Positions 43,256 through 54,400 of a DNA stretch of 64,000 nucleotides are shown piece after piece. Origin of the DNA: Usnea hakonensis (lineage: Eukaryota; Ascomycota; Lecanoromycetes; Lecanorales; Parmeliaceae); assembly GCA_013423325.1 (NCBI GenBank), contig BLJB01000035.1:62001-126000 (forward strand). The letters run 5' to 3'. The position numbers and the translations under genes were made by a program. The notes beneath the pieces are model-generated. The model saw nothing but the letters and a program-made list of their open reading frames with translations, did not search any database and had not been told where the DNA came from. Within the stretch, counting starts at the first letter, position 1. Every line of letters starts with the position of its first letter.

Positions 43256-46200
43256 ATGGAGGCGGCGCCGTCAGCCCAAAGTCACGAAACTGCTCCTGGT
43301 TCCTGGAATCCTGCGAGGAGGCCTGACAAATATCAACTGCAAGAGGCAAACGGGAAGCAGACCGACCAGAGCTCGCCGGCGCCATTACATTCTGCAGACA
43401 ACAAGTATGAAAGGAGACCAACGAAAGAGCCACTCGGCGAATCGAAAGACGCAGGGCGACCGGAGAATATAATTTCCCTATCTACCAACAAGGATGACCA
43501 GAAAACCACAAGTGTGGACAGGACGACACCATCAGACACCCGTGTTGGAACGTGCGACTTACCGCATGTTGCGGATGAGCAGACAGCGTACAATGGAAAG
43601 CAAGTATCTCGGCTCTCAGAGGAATCGTCAGGCAATTCTCGGGAAGGTGCAGGAGCTATCACCAGCTTACCAGACTCTGACTCGCAATATGGACCGTCTG
43701 GAGACAATCTATCGCACAACCTGTCGCAAGACGGCGATGACGCTCATACGATATCAGCAAACGCCGTAGCGTCTGCCACAGAGCCAACTGATGTCGAGAT
43801 TATTGTAGAGGGCAAAGAAGCAATGGCAAAGGCCTGGGACTCAGAGACTAGCTATGCAGGAGACCCTAGACCAGGCGATATCAGTCGGACAAACTCCTTC
43901 CCGCGAGTGCCGCCCTTGCAACAAATGGTATTCGACCCACCGCACTCTTTGTTGCATTCGCAGGTAGAGACTATCATGGAGGGAGACAATACTGCAAAGT
44001 CAATAGATCGCCAGTCTTCGTCGAAAAGCCCACCTGCATCAATGTTGAATGGTGACACATCGCAGCAGTCTTTCGAGTCGGCCAAAGACGAAGATGTCGA
44101 CTTCTTCACCAATATAAACCCTGTGCAAGCAGCCGATGAAAGCATACAGGCGGACGAACGGTCTAGATTCGAAGAGGGTTTACCGCTAATGCCATCTCAA
44201 TCACTGGAGAGTTCTCCTACAGAAGACTTAGTCAATAGCGCCCCTGTACAAAAACACAGTGATGCTTCAGACCACAACCAAGGATCTTTCGAGGAAAGGT
44301 CTTCGCCACTGTTGGACGATAATTCATCATTCAGGCCCCAAGCCTTAGATCGCAAATCTACAATCCAAGTACTCGACTCACTTCACTATGCGCCCCACAG
44401 CACTACTCATGGAGAACCCCACAGCGCTGAGGAAAGTCCACTGTTGGCCAATATGATGAGGGAAAATATTGCGGTCTCTGGGAAGATACTCAAGTCACCA
44501 CTTGTTGCCGAACAGCAGATGGATAACACCGAGGCACAGCCAAATGATGAAGACCTAGCAGAAATGTGGAAGGCTGCTTTGGGTGATGATGATCTCCTTG
44601 ACGACAATGAGATCTCCCTAGATCCATCTTCGTTCTTTGAAGATGATGGGGAGGGTTTTCTCGAAGGCAATGAAGACCAGGCTGATCTCCAAATGCAAGG
44701 AACAACATCCCCTCCAGCTCCGGGGCCGATCTATGGTTCAGATGGTAGCATGCACTTAATTGGCCAGATCAACGCTAGACAGTCTTCGTCGCATAGCAAG
44801 GATCTTCTAGTCTCAGGTTCTCAATCTTTCACGGCCCCTCATGCGTACGGTTCCGTTGATGGCAATCGCACCACGGCTCATCAACCATTTCATATATCAT
44901 CTGGCCTCACTCACCCTGTTTCCTCACCGAACGCATTTATAGGTGCAAATAAAGAACATGATTATGCAGCTCAGACGGCCACTTCACGACCTCCTATGCC
45001 ACCTTCGACGCAGAGCTTTGCAGATAAGTCTAAGGGTGGTTACACGTCGCCGTACGACCTCCCAATTGACGTAACGCGCCCAAAAAAGCGCACCGCTTAC
45101 CAGCAGTTGCATCCGAGCTCTGATGTCAAAGTCATACCTGCTCGACCTCCACCGCCAAGAAGTAGCAGTATGTTCACGGGCGGACTCTCAACCCTCCGTG
45201 CTGATCCCCAAGTCCCACGTCTACCCAGCGCAGTGTCATCTGCGCCAATAGGAAAGGCTATACCTCCTCCCCTTAAAAGTCCGCCCAATTCAAGTGCCTT
45301 CTTCGAAGAACTGCCATCCAGTAAGCCCCGTCCATCGAGTAGCATGGGCCGAATAGCACTTCCAACCTCGGAGTCAACACCACCTCCAGCCATGTCAGTT
45401 CAGCGCGATCCATCGCGACATGTTGCAATGACTCAACAGCGATCGTCAGGTAGCCCCTCCCAGCAGTATCAGCTTCTGCCGCCTGAACGGATGAGCCTCT
45501 TTGCAAACTCCTCGCAGTCAGAACCTGCAATTCAACCTGTACCCATGGTCAACACAAGATACTCTCCTGCCACCGTGCAGCAATCAAGTGTTCCACCTCC
45601 TCGGACTCGATATGCGGCATCACCATCAAATGTTGGTCGATCAGTCCCCTCACAGACTTTGTCTTTTCAACCTCGTACCTCAAGCCCCCTCGCACAGAAC
45701 AGCTTGTTGCCGCAAGAAAAAAACAACGCATCTGTCTCTGAACAATCGTCGCACTGGTCACTATCGAATGGGAAACATACAGTAACCGCCCAAGATTCAT
45801 TGTCTTCAAAGACTTTTCCCAGCCCCCAAAGTACAAATATCATGGAACGGAACTCAAAGCACAACGAGAATATTGGCAGGATCGAGAGTGAATTGCAATT
45901 CAGAGACTCGCCTCCGCCTCCTACCCACTACGCACCTCTCAGCAATTCACCTTCGGACTCATCTTATGCTATAAATACACCGGACGCCGATTATACGTCA
46001 TCGGATGGGTCTGCGTCCCTCCAACAGCCACAAGAACCGCCAATGGATGTATTTGGAGCTTCTTCTCGCCGTCCACCTTCTCGAACATCGCAATCGCAGT
46101 CACCAGGCATTGAAAGATACAAGCCAGAGCTACCTCAAGGTATGCATGATCAGTACCAGCGGCCAGGGTCTGTCAACAACCATGTACCGTTATCATTAGC

Positions 46201-49200
46201 AGAGACGAGACCGCAAGTAAATCACACGCGACAACGTGAAAGTGCCGTTTCCAGAGACGTTAATTATATCAAGCCGTCTGATGGTCGGGAGATGGACTAT
46301 CTTGAGCGCTGGAAAGGATGTCCAATAGTTTCTTTCGGCTTTGGTGGCACAATTGTAACAAACTTTCCCAAGCAGGTTCCTCGCTATGCAGCAGGTCAAA
46401 GCATACCCATGATCAAGTGTAGCCCTGGAGAGGTAAAAATCCGAGATGGCAAGATTCTTCCTCTTGACGAAGATATTGCGGCCTTTCCGGGGCCTCTGAA
46501 GTCGAAAAACAAAAGAAAAGATGTTCTGGACTGGTTGCAAAACAGAATTATTCACCTTGAGAGCAGCGGGTTCGACCAAACTGGTAGCGCAACTCTCCCA
46601 GACCCGAGGAAGCGTCATGAGGAGAAGACGATGTTATGGAAGATTGTGCGTATTCTGGTCGAGCATGATGGCGTTGTTGATGGCAACGCTTCCGCGGAAA
46701 ATGCCATCAGGTCAATACTCTCTCCAGAGCTGACAGTGGGAGACTCTGCGTCTCTGTCTCCTCAAGCTTTTGGTTCGCCGCTTCTAGGCATCTCGCGGAG
46801 TACTGGCTCTCGTAGCTTTCCTGATCCAGTGAAACCAGAGGTCTTGGAGGATTTGCGCAAGCTCCTATTGCATGGCGAGCGAGGAAAAGCCGTATGGCAT
46901 GCTGTTGACAATCGATTGTGGGCTCATGCAATGCTACTAGCCTCTACTTTAGAGAAGAATCTGTGGAAACAAGTATCCCAAGAATTCGTGCGCCAAGAAG
47001 TCAAGACTTTTGGAGACAACACCGAGTCACTAGCTGCGCTCTATCAAATATTTGCAGGCAATTGGGAAGAGAGCATGGACGAGCTTGTGCCACCCTCGGC
47101 TCGCGCTGGTCTCCAGATGGTCAGTAAAACTGCCGCTACTGGACCCACGAAGAATGCACTTGATGGCTTGGACCGTTGGCGAGAGACCTTGACATTGATT
47201 TTGAGCAATCGCAGCGCTGATGATGGAAGAGCTTTGGTATCATTGGGACAGCTACTTGCCGGCTATGGGAGGACTGAAGCAGCGCATATTTGTTACATCT
47301 TTGCTAAGTCTCCCGGACTCTTTGGCGGACCTGATGATTCCCAAGTCAGCGTGACTCTTCTCGGGGCGGACCATTTGCAGCATCCCTTCGACTATGCCCG
47401 GGATCTGGACAGCATACTTCTTACAGAGGTGTACGACTTTGCCCGTACAGTGCTTGCACCGTCTTCTACCTCCACAGTATCGCCGCACCTACAATCATAC
47501 AAGCTTTATCATGCGATGATCTTGGCTGAGTATGGGTACAAAATAGAAGCGCAACAATATTGTGAGATGATCACGAGCGCACTGAATTCGACTACCAAGC
47601 GGTCACCGTACTATCATAATATTCTGATGGGAGCGCTGGAAAACCTCATGGATAGGCTACGCCAAGCACCACGGGATAATTCTGGATCATGGATATCGAG
47701 ACCTAGCATCGACAAAGTATCAGGTTCTATCTGGGCAAAGTTCAATCAGTATGTAGCCGGAGATGAAAGCGATGCTGCGTCTACTGGATCTGGCAAAGCA
47801 CAAGAGCAAGATGTAGGGCCATTTGCGAGAGTTGCTGGTGACTCGCCCAACCTTAGTCGGACTCCTTCTTCGAGCGATATCTACAGCACTAATGCTCCAG
47901 GGTTAGGAGTCAACCCAGTAGCCCCTATGAGCAGTCTTTCGAATTCTCGATATGCCCCAGCGGGGCTTTATACCCCCCGTTCTTCTCTAGAACAACCCAG
48001 TAATGCATCACAGGAATTTCAAAGACCAATACAGGCACAGGTCGACTCCCTTCGACCAGGGACCGCTTCGCATCAATACGAACCTAGACCTATGTCGTCA
48101 ACTGGCTCTTACCCCGAGGGCAATAAGCCAAAGTCTCAACCCTCAAGCTATTTTCCACGCACAGAAAGCTACCTATCGACGCAACGTTCGCAGCCTGAAT
48201 ACATGCCAATTCCTACACCCGAAGAGCCACCGTCATCTCTTTACAATCAAAAATCTCACCAGCCAACTCCGCCTTTGGAGCCGGATATATCTCGTGAACA
48301 GTATCAACCTCTCCTGGAATCCGAGTCGGCTGGAGGACGTCAGCCATCGCCAATGAATTTTGAATCTTCATCCTACACATACAATGCTCCCTCCACGAGC
48401 GACTATGAGCCACCGCCTATGAATACCTATGTTCCGCCAGCGTACGAATCCTACGTTCCACAGGCCGGAGAATCCCCTCTGGAAGAGAAGCCAAAGAAGA
48501 AATCCTTCATGGACGACGCCGATGATGATGACTTTGAGGCTAGGGCAGCTGCTCTACGAAAGGAAGAGAAGGCGCGAAACGATAGAGAGGCTGACGAGGC
48601 CTTCAAAAGAGCTGCCGAAGCGGACGGTATGTATTTGCATACCTGTTTCCCCTGAAATCTCTAGCTAACCCTGACACAGCGCAGAGAGACAGCGCGGCCA
48701 AACTTAATACCAAGAAGTCTGGATGGTTCGGTAGCTGGCTCGGTAACAAGAAGGAGAGCGATACTGCTGAAGCCCACGGCACACCCAATGCACCTATCAA
48801 AGCTAAGCTTGGCGAACAAAGTTCATTCTACTACGACTCAGAAAAGAAAAGATGGGTCAACAAGAAGGACCCTGATGGAACCGCTACAGCCGGTCCTGCA
48901 CCACCACCACCCAAAGGTCCGCCATCAAGGGTGGTCAGTGCAGCTGGGCCTCCGCGGCCGGATAGTACTGCACCTCCGCCAGTGCCCCCACTTCCGACGG
49001 GGATGGCTACTCCACCTATCAATGTCACTAGGCCGCCGACCTCAAATCCCTTGTCGTCCAATGCTGCATCTCAGTATCCGTCACGGAGCCAGTCGCCGGC
49101 CGTGAACGCCCTAGCTACTACAGATGAGGGATTAATCATTCCGGACGCGGCATCAATGCCTTCGACTGCAAGTCCATTGTCCGGACCGCCCTCGGCTCCA

Positions 49201-49338
49201 CCGTCAAGACCAGCAACGGGTATGAGTGGCGATAGTAGTATTGATGATTTGATCGGAATACCTCAGGCCAGGAAGGGCGGGACGGTCAGGAAGGGGAAGA
49301 AAGGCAGGGGCTATGTTGATGTAATGGCGAAAGAGTGA
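43256..49338 (+). CDS. SEC16: COPII coat assembly protein Sec16
   Basis: Peripheral ER-membrane scaffold that organises ER exit sites and COPII assembly. Two exons (43256-48626, 48680-49338) give 2009 residues. The first thousand residues are Ser/Pro/Gln-rich and disordered; the start MEAAPSAQSHETAPGSWNPA matches the SWNPA opening of fungal Sec16. The central conserved domain begins at about residue 1010 (EMDYLERWKGCPIVSFGFGG, then FPKQVPRYAAGQSIPMIKCS). The alpha-helical ACE1 region follows (about 1180-1480), with LLHGERGKAVWHAVDNRLWA, HAMLLASTLEKNLWKQVSQE and LGQLLAGYGRTEAAHICYIF. The C-terminal part has KKSFMDDADDDDFEARAAAL and, after the 53-nt intron, WFGSWLGNKKESDT and SSFYYDSEKKRWVNKKDP, the Sec23-binding tail. 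The gene ends VDVMAKE. Confidence 0.95.
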
Positions 49339-49806
49339 GAAAAGATGTTTTGACTTTGGCACGACCACATGGACGGAGTAAGCGTGTGATTTGTTGGTAG
49401 CAGCTGCCGCTATCTGCTAGAGTATGTCATGGAGGGAGTCACCATGTAGAATACAACCTTTGTTGTCTGGCAACGCAGGCTCTTTTCGTTGGTCAAAGAC
49501 TACGAGCTTAGGAATTGGGTTATTTTGGACGCTTGAGGTTGAAGTTGACGTGCAAGTGACTCTAGTATATCATTGCGCGAAACTAAGAAGAACTAACATG
49601 GCAAATATATGTTGCTATAAAGCAAAGAAGAGAAATCAGCCGTAGAAGCGGTGGGTATCTTAAGATGTGAAGGCTTGAAAACCACAAAGCTTCCGCACCG
49701 TGCAACAACGAAGAGCCGTTGGTGTGGTACATTTACGGTGCGATACCATTCGGAAGGCTGACTGGAATACCACAGATACCTTACATTCGAGTAAGTGACG
49801 ATCAGC
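49339..49806. other. Convergent 3' intergenic region
   Basis: 468 bp between the stops of SEC16 and the DUF7918 gene. No coding features, repeats or RNA gene were recognised. Confidence 0.45.
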
Positions 49807-50987
49807 CTAGTCGTCCGTGAGGTCGATGGTCTCAATTGCACCAGATTTTCTTGGACGTTTTCTTGAGCTCGTGTTTTCTGTGTCTTCCATTTCCCGTTTT
49901 ACTATTGCTCGTGGCCCTGAGCCTTCGGCTTTGACGTTTCCGTCACCTTCGAGAAGCGCAAGTTGAGCCTACTGTAAATCAATATGATTGACCGTGAGAA
50001 TGTTCAAGATGGACAACTGACTCGTAAGTCTCGAATTCTCTGTTCCCGGCTGGTCGCGGGGCTAATTGACCTGGTAGCCTGGGGCTCAGGCGAGGGGCTT
50101 CGTGGGATGCAGCCTAGCATCTGAAGAGTATCTTGCCTACTGGTGAGCACACGATAGGGAGCACTCTTAGTCTCGGACTTACTTCTCGATCTGTAAAGGA
50201 TGTTGAACATCAAGGGTCGACCATAATCGCCATGGATGGCTGTGTAATCATACGGACACAGCAATGGCTCCAATCTTGGCACTTGGTCGGTCACACTGAT
50301 GTAGGCGTGTCAGCTCCTCCACAGCACCATCCATCTGCACTTTTGCCTCACCGAACAGTGTTTGTAATAGACTTGCCCTTTAGTACCTTCTCCGTCACTT
50401 CTGTAACCGGCTCTTGTCTAGGTGCCTTCGAGCGATGCGGCCTCGATAGCCGGGAACGATGGATTCGTTCAACCGTTACTTGAATCCTGCCGAGATTCTG
50501 TACATCAGACAAGGAGATTTGGGAATCGGCAGTCTCCTCTATAATTACAATGAGAGCCTGACATTCAAGAAGCGGAGCAGTGAACCTTACTCATGTCCAA
50601 CGCACCAAAAGTCGTAGCACCCTCCTTCCATTGTTGCGTCTCTTCATTAAAGGCTGAAATACGAGAGAAGGTATGCTCTACTGGTTTTCCCTCACTCCTC
50701 TGCTGGAAGATGGTTGCTCGCGTAAAGTCCATGGCATAACGCAGCTCCTGATCATCGTACATGATTTCGATGTGGACCACGTCGTCACGTCCCATACGAC
50801 GTATTGGGAATGACTTGTGCAAGCTGACTTTGACCTTGAAAGTAGCACCGGTGACTGCTTCGACGTATCGCTGGCATATATATTTCTCGTACAGCTCGTC
50901 GCTGGGATCATCGTCAGGGTCATTGTGAAGCATTAGTGGCCCACTCTGGGTGGCGATCTCGACGCTGAGGCCTTTGAACGGACGCAT
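49807..50987 (-). CDS. DUF7918-type protein with C-terminal SUMO-interaction-like motif
   Basis: Four exons (50987-50591, 50538-50352, 50295-50022, 49968-49807) sum to 1020 nt, 339 residues. The first half (MRPFKGLSVEIATQSGPLML, then YVEAVTGATFKVKVSLHKSF and EIMYDDQELRYAMDFTRA) matches the DUF7918 beta-rich fold typical of Dikarya, closing with LGRIQVTVERIHRSRL. The second half is disordered, with RSPSPEPQATRSISPATSRE. The C-terminus is KRPRKSGAIETIDLTDD: a basic patch followed by IDLTDD, which fits a SUMO-interacting motif with acidic flank and a nuclear location. The last acceptor is a tandem CAG-TAG; only the second (after TAG) keeps the frame. Function unknown. Confidence 0.8.
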
Positions 50988-51469
50988 TTTGACGCAAGGG
51001 TGCGGCGTTGAAGTCGGGTAGGCCACAATTGAGGATGAGATCAAGAGCGCGGATGGGTTCTCACGCGTCGTCACATGACTCGGCTTACTTACCTTAGTCA
51101 GACACCATTACCTCTAGTCACTCTGCGTCGAATACTTCTATACATACAATTCGACATGTGCAATACTTCCCTTTCAATTTCTACAATCTGTATGCTCGCT
51201 TTGAGATTATCATCCAAAATTGAGAACTCTCTCTCTGGCTCCTTTTTTCTACCATGAATCGGATAAGAACCATCGTCCAAGCACCGCCATATACAACATA
51301 TATTTCCAGTTGATATACCTCTGTAAATGTGAAAGGGAACAAAGCAAAACTTTTGGGGTGTCAACCTGTTATCTACTATGAATACCTTCGTCCCTTCATT
51401 TGAAACTCAAAAATTTTTCTGCCTACCATGACGGTGCCCTCCAACGCCTTCCAATCAATCCAGATATAC
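50988..51469. other. Tandem intergenic region TSC2 to DUF7918 gene
   Basis: 482 bp between two minus-strand genes, containing the promoter of the DUF7918 gene and the 3' end of TSC2. No gene or repeat is evident. Confidence 0.45.
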
Positions 51470-54400
51470 TCATGTCCACCTCGTGAAATCCAAACTCATG
51501 TGAAAATAATCTGGCTCAGCAATGCCGCCCACTGAAACAACGCCCGTATAGCGATCGCCGTCGTAGATGGGAGGCGGACTTGGACCCAGTGGGTATGCCA
51601 CGTTGGCGGATACATTGGTGTTAGCGTACTCCTTCCTAAGTCTGATAATTTCCTTAAGCCGTACCCGCCAGCTTGAATAGTATTCGCCATGGCCAAGTAC
51701 GACAGACCAAATCTGGCAGAAAAGAGAGGCGTTCAAGGCCAAATTACGCACAAAGGCGGGTAGAGCCTCAGCCGAGATGACTTTAAGGCTGGCCGCTGGG
51801 GAGAGGTGTGGAAAGTTTGGGGAGCATATTGTTTGTATCTTGTAGTAACCATAGAGCTCCGTCGATGTTGACTCGGACTCATCTTCTTCCGCTGACTTCT
51901 TGCGGGGCTTTCTCGCCGTTATCCAACGTCCACTTTTGGTACGCGCCTCAGGGGTGATTACAATGTTCACGAAGTTCATCTCTGAGGGGAAGGTATTGAA
52001 ATCAAAGGTTCGGCCCGAGTTGTTGTAAATAATCTTCACACGATCATTGCCAACGTGCGCCTTCTTCTTCACACCCTGAGGGTCGTTCTTGGGATCTGTT
52101 GGCATCATCGTGGCGACATGAAAGACAACTTCAACAACCCTATCACGCCAAGCATAAGTATGTGTGCCGTCAATGTTAGACACGCGGTCAAGCCCTTGAG
52201 TGTTGAACTTGGCATCCTGAAGCTTGACTTTAGTCCCGAGCCTCGACAGGAAAGACTCGTAAGCATCAATTCCCCGTGAATTGGCGAGAATTTCTGTTTC
52301 AGAAGATTGTCCTTCGCCAATGAAGATCACGCCTGCTTTGTGGCCATCCACTGTATCAATCCGGTCAAAAGTCCTGAGCGCACGCTGTATAACATCGTTG
52401 TCAGGTAGCACGATTGGCTGCAAGGGTAAAGGCAGTGGTGCAATTGTAGAAGATATTTGAAGAAACATATGATTTGGATAAACATCGGGAAGCGCTGGTG
52501 AGTGGGAACTTGACTCATCCCTGCGCCCCTTGACGTGATGCTCAGGCACTTTGGCGGTGTTATGATGGTAACACGCGTGCGTTGTGCCCGATGCTTGCCT
52601 CTTCGTGAATTGACCGCTGTTACTGCCTGGCAAGATCTCCAATGTGAGAATACTCATTCCATCTAACCACGTTTTTCTTATTGGAGTCTCGTCTGGGTCA
52701 AGAAAACGTTCGTCTGCCTCTGTTTCCCCGAGGTCTGAGAATACAGTGCGATGCATCATGTCAAGTATTACCTGGCTTTGCTCCTCCATCATAGGATTTC
52801 CCACGTTGTCTTTGCAAGCAAGCCCTTTCGTTATCCATCCTACATGCTTGGCTCGTTGACTCACTTCAATCGTCAAAAACCATGAGGTGATGACATGATA
52901 TGCTAAAGCCGAGACGTATTCTGAAAGGGCCGTCTGCGCATCAGAGGCTTCGCTTGCACTACTGCTCTGACGATGTGGCTGAAGGCTGGATCGCATTCCT
53001 GCATTATCGGTCTGTGCTTGACGCTGGTCCCTCGCGTACTCTAAGTAGCGTATACTGATGGCGAAAACGGTCATGTAAAAGTCTCCACCCTCCGCACTAG
53101 CACCTGAGTGAGCGTCCGGTACTCTGGCGGTAGCGGTAGAGCAGGCGTCTGGCAGTCCAGAGAGGCCGCTCAAGAATTCGAGAATATCGATTGCCAAGTC
53201 AGACTGAGTGATCTTCTGTTGCATTTTCTGAATGATATTGAACATCCACTTGTCAATGACAGAGGGAATTTCGTGACAGCATAAAGCTAGGGCGTGGATA
53301 CAACACTTTCCAGCGCCATCCCACCTGTCAAGACCGTTTGCAAAAGCTCGTACAGTACTCTCCAGTTCGCGCCTACCAAAATGCTCATTGTAAGGCAGAA
53401 GCATTGTCAGGGTATGATATAAGCAAAGAACAATGTCACGCGGCTTGATACCTGTCTCAGGCAGTGGCGTAGTAAAAGGCTTGTTACCAGTTCTCTCAAC
53501 TTGGGCGACCACAAGGTTGAGCATTGTCTGTAATTGCCTAACGTGACGTGCGAAGAGCGAGCGGTTACTCAATTGAGAGGGTAAATGGACAAGAATGTAA
53601 CTATAGATCTCCCAGTCGCCCTCTTCTTCTAGAACGTCGATCACGATGTCGAGCCAAGTACTAAGGTCCAAAACGTTGGGTTGCTCTTTACTTGAGACTT
53701 TCGAGTATACAACCTGACTTGGCCCATGTTGTGGAACTTCTGGAAGGCCCCGGAATGGCCCATCGTACATCCACAAAGGATGAGTGGGCTGCAGCAAACG
53801 CTCCCTGAAGTTAGCAGACCTGGTGGTTGACCTCGAACGCACAGTCTTGAAATTCTCCACAGTGCTAGACCGACCAGTGCGCGTAGCGTGGGTCTGTTCA
53901 TATGTCGATGTTCGGTTGGATGGTGTAGGCACGAAGTTCTGGGAAAACGCCGTTGCCTCTGTCCGGCAAAGGATTGATGCTAAACCTATGCTATCAGGAA
54001 ACGGTACAACCTCAATTGCTTCCTTTGCATCGCATCTCAAGCGTGCAAGTAGTTTGATGACTCTCAGCCTCACCTTAGTCGGATTCGAAGGTGCTGCGAG
54101 TGATAGAATGAGCTCGTACAATCGCTTTGTCTTCAAAGAGGATTGTGGTAGAGATCTGAGGAATACTTGAATGAGGCAGTCTACAGTACGGTCAAGCGCG
54201 TCAGCGGTCACAGTAGGATTTGACAAGGCAACCTCCAGTGCGTTCCCAATCATGTTGAGTAGAGTTTGGAACGTGTTGTTCTCAATGTCGGGACCGCACT
54301 GCGCGGCAATCTCAGCTACGCAAACGATTACTGAAATTGGAAGGTCTGTATTCCTACTCAGTATATCGCAGGTATCGCGGAGACATTGCTCATATATGAT

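Noticed and set aside
45097..45393. Gly-rich minus-strand frames opposite SEC16
   Set aside because: They are shadows of the Pro-rich coding strand (CC-rich codons read as GG) and show no independent features.
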